Shown: piece after piece, positions 1 to 4,620 of the stretch
How positions within the stretch are numbered: the first letter of the stretch is position 1
How the letters are laid out: the number at the start of each line of letters is the position of its first letter
From: Nitrospirota bacterium
Lineage (GTDB): Bacteria; Nitrospirota; Thermodesulfovibrionia; Thermodesulfovibrionales; JdFR-85
DNA: 10,337 bases
NCBI GenBank assembly: GCA_013151785.1
Contig: JAADHP010000219.1
Span: 1 to 10,337 of the forward strand
Direction: 5' to 3'
The notes under the pieces: model-generated
What the model was told of the DNA's origin: nothing
The model's input: only the letters and a program-made list of their open reading frames with translations
Databases searched by the model: none
Position numbers and translations under genes: made by a program

Positions 1-2
1 AT

Positions 3-859
3 TTTGCCTATATCCTTGGTCTAAAGGGTTCTGGTGCTTCTGATTCCAAAGGACACAATATTGTTGACCTTGGCAACCCCGATGATGTCCTGGATGCACC
101 ACCGGGAGGATTCCTGGGGTTTGGTCATTCTGACGGCTCAAATGTGAATGACTCTGTTCTTACATGTGCGGGTGAAAACGGATGTCACGGAATCCGTGAG
201 GCCTGGAGCGGAAATTCCAATCTCAATGGCTCTATGAATGGAGCACATCATAAAAATCTCAGCGGTAAACTGGATGTTGCTGATGATGTTTACAATAGTT
301 ATAGATTTCTATATGGTGTTAAGGGGTATGAAAATGATGGCACCTACAAATGGCAAAACTTTGATGCCAATAACCATAATGAATATTACGGTGCCACATC
401 GCCTCGCCTCCCCTTTATGATTCTGGTAATTGTGAAATATGTCATGGTTCGGTTAGTATCCAGCCTCCTCAGAACACTATTAGTGGTTTTTGCGCTACCT
501 GTCATGGAAACTTTCACACTTTAAGCGGCGGCTATTATGGTACCTCTGCTGGAATAGGCGATGATACAATTGCACCCTTTCAAAGACATCCTACAGATAT
601 TGTATTACCAAGTACAGGTGAATATTCAGGATATACTATTTATTCTGTGGAGGCCCCTGTTGCAAGAGCTACTGTGCCAAACTCAATTAGCAATACTGTG
701 ACACCTGGGTCGGATATTGTTATGTGTCTTAGCTGCCACTACGCACATGCCTCAGATTATCCTGATATGCTCAGGTGGGATTATTCCAAAATCATTGCTG
801 GTGGAGGAGGCTCTGGCGGTTGCTTCACCTGTCATACAACAAAGAGTTCAAATCCATGA
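3..859 (+). pseudogene. Multiheme c-type cytochrome, C-terminal part, split by a one-base frameshift
   Basis: The frame starting at position 3 is open from the window edge, so the gene begins outside. It reads [13 protein letters not shown] and carries an expanded heme-like motif C-X5-C-H (CAGENGCH, 165-188). Near 405-415 the coding signal moves to the -1 frame, which then runs to TGA at 857-859. That frame holds four canonical CXXCH motifs: CEICH (431-445), CATCH (491-505), CLSCH (725-739) and CFTCH (821-835). Adding one C to the CCCC run at 410-413 joins both parts into one reading frame ([18 protein letters not shown]), so a single-base deletion or sequencing error is the simplest explanation. 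The protein would be exported and carry covalent hemes for periplasmic or extracellular electron transfer. No C-terminal anchor is visible. The partial gene at 10091 has the same style and may be a paralog. The heme motifs are seen directly; the subfamily is not identified. Confidence 0.85.
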
Positions 860-960
860 AATGTTCGATTCAGCACTGATCCATCTCTAAGGATGATATA
901 CCGGTGCCGGGCTATGAATCTTATCGTTTTATTTGAACCTAATCTTTTTTTCACCTAAGA

Positions 961-1003
961 AAACTGCCAGAATGCCCCGAACTCTGGTCGGGAAGCTTCA
1001 CTG
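961..1003 (+). repeat. Short dispersed repeat, copy A (partner at 4427-4469)
   Basis: These 43 bases match 4427-4469 at 36 of 43 positions without gaps. The partner lies inside a small coding gene of the operon. Translated in the partner's frame, both give K-T-A-x-x-P-R-x-L-V-x-x-L-H-C. Here the reading frame continues into the adjacent hairpin repeat and stops at TAA 1068-1070. It may be a decayed fragment of the operon's small gene, or a dispersed element that also landed inside that gene. Confidence 0.6.
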
Positions 1004-1023
1004 TTTTGCTGTAGTGAATCTTC

Positions 1024-1061
1024 GCTGTGTGATATTACCCAGTGCTGTGGTATTTCACACA
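1024..1061 (+). repeat. 38-bp imperfect palindromic repeat, copy 1
   Basis: All 38 bases are identical to 9933-9970, in the same orientation. The element starts GCTGTGTGATATTACC and ends GGTATTTCACACA. TGTGTGA (1026-1032) pairs with TCACACA (1055-1061), and TACC pairs with GGTA further in, giving a hairpin with one mismatch and one bulge. No T-run follows, so it is not an obvious intrinsic terminator. Similarity fades beyond the 38 bases but a TAA is shared at 1068-1070. It looks like a REP-type extragenic palindrome. Confidence 0.8.
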
Positions 1062-1214
1062 ATGTTTTAACGTAGATAATTATCCCCTCATGGGTACTGA
1101 ACCAGTCTTGATTGAAATAAGCTGATAAAATCCCTAATATCAACACCCCCCGACAGTCTCGCCAGGTATCAGCATAAAAAATACTCACCCTCTTAACAGT
1201 TTGTTTAACAAGCC

Positions 1215-1394
1215 TTAATAGATTTCTTCAACCTCTACATGAGGAGACAAATTAGAAGAAAGAGGAGCTTTTTTACCGCTATCCTTCCTGAATTTACATT
1301 CAGGATACTCAACTCCATCTGACCAGCGAATTTCATGAAGAAGTTCTCTAAAGGCTTCTTCATTGGCAGAATATTCTCTGTAATCACAATAAGT
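1215..1394 (-). pseudogene. Remnant resembling the N-terminus of an IS1595-family transposase
   Basis: The minus strand is open for 59 codons between a TAG (1395-1397) and a TAA (1215-1217), with no ATG. The translation includes REYSANEEAFRELL, then HEIRWSDGVEYPECKFRKD. It resembles the start of IS1595-type transposases, where a segment like 'EEACxxYLxxxRWPDGxxCPxC' leads into a zinc ribbon. The first cysteine of the CPxC knuckle is Tyr here, the second knuckle and the whole DDE catalytic domain are missing, and no inverted repeats were found. It is therefore a decayed fragment at most. The match rests on recognising the RWxDGxxxPxC signature and could be coincidental. Confidence 0.45.
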
Positions 1395-1536
1395 CTAACT
1401 TTTAATAAAGCTCTCTTTTTGCAGGTATTTTAGGACAACACCGAGCATGGAATTTGCAGATAATATTATAGTTGTAATTTTAGGTTATTTGGTGTTGGAG
1501 ATTAACGCGGCTTGCGCAGGTAGTTTCATTAAAGTT

Positions 1537-1557
1537 TTCCTGCAGTTTGTGCAGGAA
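1537..1557 (+). promoter_or_regulatory. Perfect 8-bp hairpin upstream of the response regulator
   Basis: TTCCTGCA (1537-1544) and TGCAGGAA (1550-1557) form a perfect 8-bp stem with a 5-base loop (GTTTG). It lies 33 bases before the preferred GTG start, in the probable 5' leader of the operon. No T-run follows, so it is not a simple terminator. It could be a leader RNA structure or a protein-binding palindrome. If translation began at 1447 instead, the hairpin would lie inside coding sequence. Confidence 0.45.
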
Positions 1558-1576
1558 CTGAAGAAGAAATATTCAT

Positions 1577-1581
1577 GGGAG
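1577..1581 (+). promoter_or_regulatory. Ribosome binding site supporting the GTG start at 1591
   Basis: GGGAG lies nine bases before GTG 1591. The receiver domain begins about ten residues after this GTG, the usual distance. The longer reading frame from ATG 1447 adds 48 residues of unconserved-looking sequence and has no clear Shine-Dalgarno. Confidence 0.55.
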
Positions 1582-1590
1582 ATATGGGTT

Positions 1591-3051
1591 GTGAAACTGA
1601 ATGATGGAGAAAAGACCGTTCTAATTGTTGACGACAATGAGACTGTTCTTCTTGCTCTTGAATTCAACCTCCAGAGTTCAGGGTACCGGGTTCTAAAAGC
1701 CTCAGAGGGTAAGCAGGCACTTCAGATTGCCCTTTCAGAACATCCTGATGTGATCGTTTCAGATATTGCCATGCCTGAAATGGATGGCATAGAACTCTGT
1801 AGAAGACTCCGGGAGAATCCTGAATTCTCGGAAATGCCTTTTATATTCCTGACCGCTCATGGCGAGCCGGAGGAAAGAGTGCGAGGGCTCAAGACAGGGG
1901 CCGACGACTATGTGGTAAAACCCTTTGACATTGAGGAACTCATTACAAGGATAGACATACTATACGAGAAGGTCAGAAAACGGACTGTTTCTGAAAAACT
2001 GGCCGGTATGCTTGAGGAGATTTCCATACCGGATATACTACAGATTCTGGAACAGACTGGTAAAGAAGGCATCATCAGAGTAACTATCGGTAACCGTGAG
2101 GGATTGATCCGTATCAAACAGGGTATGGTTACAGAGTGCCGGTATGGAGATTTAGAAGGTGAGGACGCCTTTGTTGAGTTCATAAGGGCACAGAGAGGTA
2201 CTTTTGCCTTCCAGCCAGAGACAGTTGAAATAACAGACTCTGCAAGACCGATAAGTTTTATGCTCATGGAGGCGGCAAGGCTTCTGGACGAGTATGAGGC
2301 AGTCTCATCCTATATCCCGGATAATGATGCTCTCGTATCTATTGATACAGTACCAGAAACTGATGACCCTGATACTGAAAGGATAATCAGACTGCTCGAC
2401 AACAGGGCTCTATCGGTTGATAGCCTTTATCAGAACGCGGGACTTTCCAGAATCAGAACCGCTATTGCACTTGGAAGCCTCATCAGGAATGGAGTGGCAA
2501 AGACTGCTCGCAACGGACAGGTATCCCCAGAGAAGACCACGGTCAAGGCAGATGAAAGGAAAGAAGGATTTAGAGTAAGGCCCTTTAAAATCCTGTTTCT
2601 GTTCTGTGAGGAGAACTCTGCCATAGAAACACTTAATCAGATACTGGACACATTTAATGAAAAGAAGTTGGACAAAATAAAATCAGGGGTGGCTGATTTC
2701 GTCAGTGCCCACATACTCGGACAGCCGGTACACATCTTTACCCTTCTTGGTAAGCAGGGGTTTGAGTTTTTATACGAACCACTCATTCCGTCCTCGGATG
2801 CAGTGCTCTACCTCCTCACATCTGAAGTAGAGGTAAAGGAATACAGGCACTTCCGTGAGCGGCTCGAGACCATAATGAGAAAACCCTGTTTCCCGATAAC
2901 AACCGCAGTGGTAAATTTACAGGAGGAAGACCTGTATATTATGAACACTCCTGATGATATAAGCAGTCTTTTCTTGAAGATATTCAGTGGGATACAAGGA
3001 GGATTTTCCTCCTGCAACAAATCACAACTGGAGGAAAGAAATGAGACATGA
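1591..3051 (+). CDS. Response regulator: receiver, PATAN (DUF4388) and a GTPase-like domain without GTP motifs
   Basis: This gene encodes a 486-residue cytoplasmic response regulator if GTG 1591 is used; ATG 1447 would add 48 residues. The receiver spans about 8-125: TVLIVDDNE with acidic D14/D15, phospho-acceptor D58 in VSDIAMPEMDG, T88 and K110. Residues about 132-236 (KLAGMLEEISIPDILQILEQ onward) fit the PATAN/DUF4388 domain, known for protein-protein roles downstream of receivers. About 260-307 looks like a small helical, winged-helix-like segment. About 328-467 resembles a Ras/MglA-type fold: the stretch GFEFLYEPLIPSSDAVLYLL is like the post-G3 region and VNLQEEDL sits where NKxD would be. 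The P-loop GxxxxGK is absent (KILFLFCEENSAIETL), so GTP binding looks lost. No standard DNA-binding effector is recognised. Its 3' end overlaps the next gene by 11 bases. Receiver certain, PATAN likely, pseudo-G-domain tentative. Confidence 0.88.
   Translation: MKLNDGEKTVLIVDDNETVLLALEFNLQSSGYRVLKASEGKQALQIALSEHPDVIVSDIAMPEMDGIELCRRLRENPEFSEMPFIFLTAHGEPEERVRGLKTGADDYVVKPFDIEELITRIDILYEKVRKRTVSEKLAGMLEEISIPDILQILEQTGKEGIIRVTIGNREGLIRIKQGMVTECRYGDLEGEDAFVEFIRAQRGTFAFQPETVEITDSARPISFMLMEAARLLDEYEAVSSYIPDNDALVSIDTVPETDDPDTERIIRLLDNRALSVDSLYQNAGLSRIRTAIALGSLIRNGVAKTARNGQVSPEKTTVKADERKEGFRVRPFKILFLFCEENSAIETLNQILDTFNEKKLDKIKSGVADFVSAHILGQPVHIFTLLGKQGFEFLYEPLIPSSDAVLYLLTSEVEVKEYRHFRERLETIMRKPCFPITTAVVNLQEEDLYIMNTPDDISSLFLKIFSGIQGGFSSCNKSQLEERNET
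3031..3037 (+). promoter_or_regulatory. Ribosome binding site fixing the start at 3041
   Basis: GAGGAAA ends just before ATG 3041 and is preceded by CTG, giving a GGAGG-like core at 3030-3034 about six bases from the ATG. The frame is open further upstream to a GTG at 2987, but this site and the short overlap with the previous gene favour 3041. Confidence 0.6.
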
Positions 3052-3547
3052 CCCGATTAAATGTGCCCTCTGGGGTATGCTCGTTGGCAATATCGAAAAC
3101 ATGGGAATCCTTCCAGCAATTCAAGGTGGCGAAGCCATAGCGCGATGCCTTGAGGGAGACAATGTGCTTGATAAGCTCGCACAGATAGATGGGGAAAACA
3201 ACTATGAATTTTCAGAAAAAAACGGCTACAAACTCGTAATCATCAAGGCATGCCCATTCACTCCCATATACAAAGACATTCCTGAATGGGGAGAAAAGGC
3301 TATGAGATTAGTTGCGGCATACAACAAGAAACCTGATGGTGGAGGTGCACTGCATCCACTTTGCCTTGTCCACAAGGGAATCAGGAACGCCATGAAGGCA
3401 GGTATCGTCAGCATAGCATGCAGAAGTGGCTCTACAGGCAAAATAGAGGTGGCTGAGAAGGCAGCAGAGAAGGTAGGGATGACCTCTGACGAGGCCAGGA
3501 AGATGTTGGAAGGGAAGGCCTGCCTGTTCGCACTTAAAGCAGAATAG
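3041..3547 (+). CDS. Conserved-looking cysteine-containing protein, family unknown
   Basis: This is a 168-residue soluble protein with no signal peptide or membrane segment. I do not recognise the family. Six cysteines are present: C8, C36, C71 (in KACPFTPIY), C108 (in HPLCLVH), C127 (in IACRS) and C161 (in KACLFAL). The CP at 71-72 and the H105-x2-C108-x2-H111 cluster look like a possible metal, cofactor or thiol site. The general pattern, a CP followed some 35 residues later by an LC...H, loosely recalls small ligand-binding domains such as V4R or ATC-hydrolase types, but I cannot support either. It overlaps the response regulator gene and precedes two roadblock genes, so it is probably a partner or ligand sensor of the same pathway. 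Starting at 3041 removes 18 residues of unconvincing upstream sequence. Confidence 0.75.
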   Translation: MRHDPIKCALWGMLVGNIENMGILPAIQGGEAIARCLEGDNVLDKLAQIDGENNYEFSEKNGYKLVIIKACPFTPIYKDIPEWGEKAMRLVAAYNKKPDGGGALHPLCLVHKGIRNAMKAGIVSIACRSGSTGKIEVAEKAAEKVGMTSDEARKMLEGKACLFALKAE

Positions 3548-3581
3548 TGTTGGGGTAAATAGATTAGAAGAAAAAAATTAC

Positions 3582-3588
3582 AAGGAGG
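3582..3588 (+). promoter_or_regulatory. Strong ribosome binding site of the first roadblock gene
   Basis: AAGGAGG is a near-perfect Shine-Dalgarno nine bases before ATG 3598. It is the strongest in the operon, suggesting this small protein is made in higher amounts than its neighbours. Confidence 0.7.
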
Positions 3589-3597
3589 TTCAGCAAG

Positions 3598-3969
3598 ATG
3601 GCACTTTCAAGAGAGGAACAACTGGGACAGATACTGAAAGGGCTTCACGCCAGCACTCCTGATATCGAGGGAGCGGCTATTATAAGCATGGACGGTCTTG
3701 TAATCTCAAGTTCACTGCCTGCAGAGGTCGAGGAAGACAGAGTATCAGCTATGAGTGCGGCCCTTTATGGAATTGGTGCAAGAACTGCCGAGGAACTGAG
3801 CAGGGGAGATGTGGAACAGTTGTATATAAAAGGCAACAATGGATACATGCTGATTACACAGGCAGGTTCCGAAGCAGTGCTTGCAGTTATGGCCAATGCA
3901 AGGGCAAAGTTAGGAATCATATTCCTCGATGTCAAAAGGGCGGCTGAAGAGATAGCAAAGGTACTCTGA
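3598..3969 (+). CDS. Roadblock/LC7 domain protein (MglB-like), first copy
   Basis: This 123-residue protein is almost entirely one roadblock/LC7 domain. An N-terminal helix (EEQLGQILKGLHASTPDIEG) leads into the typical strand-turn-strand AAIISMDGLVISSSLP. A central helix follows (DRVSAMSAALYGIGARTAEEL), then strands around EQLYIKGNNGYMLITQAG and EAVLAVMANARAKLG, and a closing helix. Roadblock proteins dimerise and regulate or scaffold small GTPases; MglB acts on MglA in this way. No MglA-like GTPase gene is in the window. The nearest candidate partner is the degenerate G-domain at the end of the response regulator two genes upstream. A second, divergent roadblock gene starts four bases after this stop codon, so the two probably form a heterodimer or separate homodimers. 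Confidence 0.9.
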   Translation: MALSREEQLGQILKGLHASTPDIEGAAIISMDGLVISSSLPAEVEEDRVSAMSAALYGIGARTAEELSRGDVEQLYIKGNNGYMLITQAGSEAVLAVMANARAKLGIIFLDVKRAAEEIAKVL

Positions 3970-3973
3970 AACA

Positions 3974-4357
3974 GTGGATTCCTTGAAAGCAAGGGAAATA
4001 CTGGTAAAGCTGAAAGAAAGTGTATCAGGCATCAGGGAGGCACTGATTATTACGGAGGATGGCTTCCCGGTGGTGAGCACCCTGGAGGCAGGAGAGACCG
4101 AAGTCAGATACACTGCAGGTGGTGCTATTATCTGCGATGCAGGTCAACGGGGTGTGAGAGAACTGGATCTTGGTCTTCTTGAGGCAGTGGTTACAGTGGG
4201 TTCTGAAGGCTACTTTGTTCTGTCACCCGTTTCAGATGGTATGTTCCTGATGATCATCGCCTCACACAATGTTGCCCTGGGGATGGTATTGCTGAAACTG
4301 AAAAAATCCCTTCCCCTTTTAAAAAGTATCTTTATAGAGCGGCAAGGACTGAAATGA
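3974..4357 (+). CDS. Roadblock/LC7 domain protein, second divergent copy
   Basis: This 127-residue protein has roadblock/LC7 architecture: an N-terminal helix (SLKAREILVKLKESVSGI), the hallmark REALIITEDGFPVVSTL, a helix around GGAIICDAGQRGVREL, strands LEAVVTVGSEGYFVLSPVSD and MFLMIIASHNVALGMVLL, and a C-terminal helix. It starts with GTG only four bases after the stop of the first roadblock gene and has no good Shine-Dalgarno, so translation is probably coupled. It is clearly diverged from its neighbour, so this is not a recent duplication. Its stop overlaps the next gene's start (ATGA at 4354-4357). The likely role is partner of the first roadblock protein in binding a G-domain; this is inferred from the family. 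Confidence 0.85.
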   Translation: MDSLKAREILVKLKESVSGIREALIITEDGFPVVSTLEAGETEVRYTAGGAIICDAGQRGVRELDLGLLEAVVTVGSEGYFVLSPVSDGMFLMIIASHNVALGMVLLKLKKSLPLLKSIFIERQGLK

Positions 4358-4620
4358 CAGAAGATGCATCTCTTATATCACCACTGAACAGTTTGCTGAA
4401 CCCTCTTGATGGTGAATGTTTACGAAAAACTGCCACAATACCCAGACCACTGGTCGAGGAGCTTCACTGCATCAGGTATGATGGAACGAGAGTACTGTTG
4501 TCTGCTTCACCTTTGCCGAATATGACCATCTTCTTGACTGACATGATAAAAATCATAGATAAAACCAACAGGAGTTGCAACAACACATATGCCCGTAAGG
4601 AGAACATCCATAGGAATTAA
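4354..4620 (+). CDS. Small protein resembling the C-terminal half of a PAS domain
   Basis: This is an 88-residue protein whose ATG overlaps the previous stop (ATGA) and whose 3' end overlaps the histidine kinase start by 32 bases. That arrangement is typical of translational coupling and argues that the gene is real. The middle, IRYDGTRVLLSASPLPN followed by MTIFLTDMIKIIDK, resembles the last strands of a PAS domain (xDGtxvxlxxsPLxn...xlxDit). The front half of a PAS fold is missing, so it is either a minimal or truncated PAS or an unrelated small protein. The last 17 residues (from SCNNTYARKENIHRN) lie mostly in the overlap and look unstructured. Codons for residues 25-39 fall within a repeat shared with the intergenic region at 961-1003. 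Function unknown; it may modulate the kinase encoded next. Confidence 0.6.
   Translation: MTEDASLISPLNSLLNPLDGECLRKTATIPRPLVEELHCIRYDGTRVLLSASPLPNMTIFLTDMIKIIDKTNRSCNNTYARKENIHRN
4427..4469 (+). repeat. Short dispersed repeat, copy B, inside the small PAS-like gene
   Basis: This matches 961-1003 at 36 of 43 positions. It encodes part of the 88-residue protein (KTATIPRPLVEELHC) and contains the palindrome GACCACTGGTC. The copy is in frame and free of stops. Confidence 0.6.

Larger units (their letters stand above)
860..1590. other. Long intergenic region between the cytochrome and the signalling operon
   Basis: About 730 bases without a convincing intact gene, visibly more AT-rich than the operon downstream. 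It contains two short repeats (961-1003 and 1024-1061), a minus-strand transposase-like remnant (1215-1394) and a perfect hairpin (1537-1557). The AT-rich block around 1450-1490 is the likeliest place for the operon promoter, but no clean -35/-10 pair or sigma-54 site could be read. A T-run at 945-951 follows no strong stem, so no terminator is called for the cytochrome. An open stretch on the minus strand at 955-1188 has no recognisable product and is taken as chance. Confidence 0.6.

Noticed and set aside
1026..1061. CRP-like half sites TGTGTGA and TCACACA
   Set aside because: The halves are separated by 22 bases, far more than the 6-base spacer of a CRP site. A hairpin fits better.
918..1070. 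Plus-strand small open frame through both repeats ending FHTMF
   Set aside because: No convincing start codon or ribosome binding site, and the hairpin structure explains the conservation better than coding. The frame is mentioned only for comparing repeat copies.
955..1188. Minus-strand open frame of 77 codons in the intergenic region
   Set aside because: No recognisable domain or good ribosome binding site. It runs across two repeats, whose opposite strand explains much of its sequence.
1447..1590. N-terminal 48-residue extension of the response regulator from ATG 1447
   Set aside because: It does not belong to the receiver domain, has no Shine-Dalgarno and covers a perfect hairpin. GTG 1591 has GGGAG at good spacing.
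860..1590. Possible CRISPR array or attachment site in the long spacer
   Set aside because: The repeats are single copies with no regular spacing, and no integrase or tRNA gene is present.
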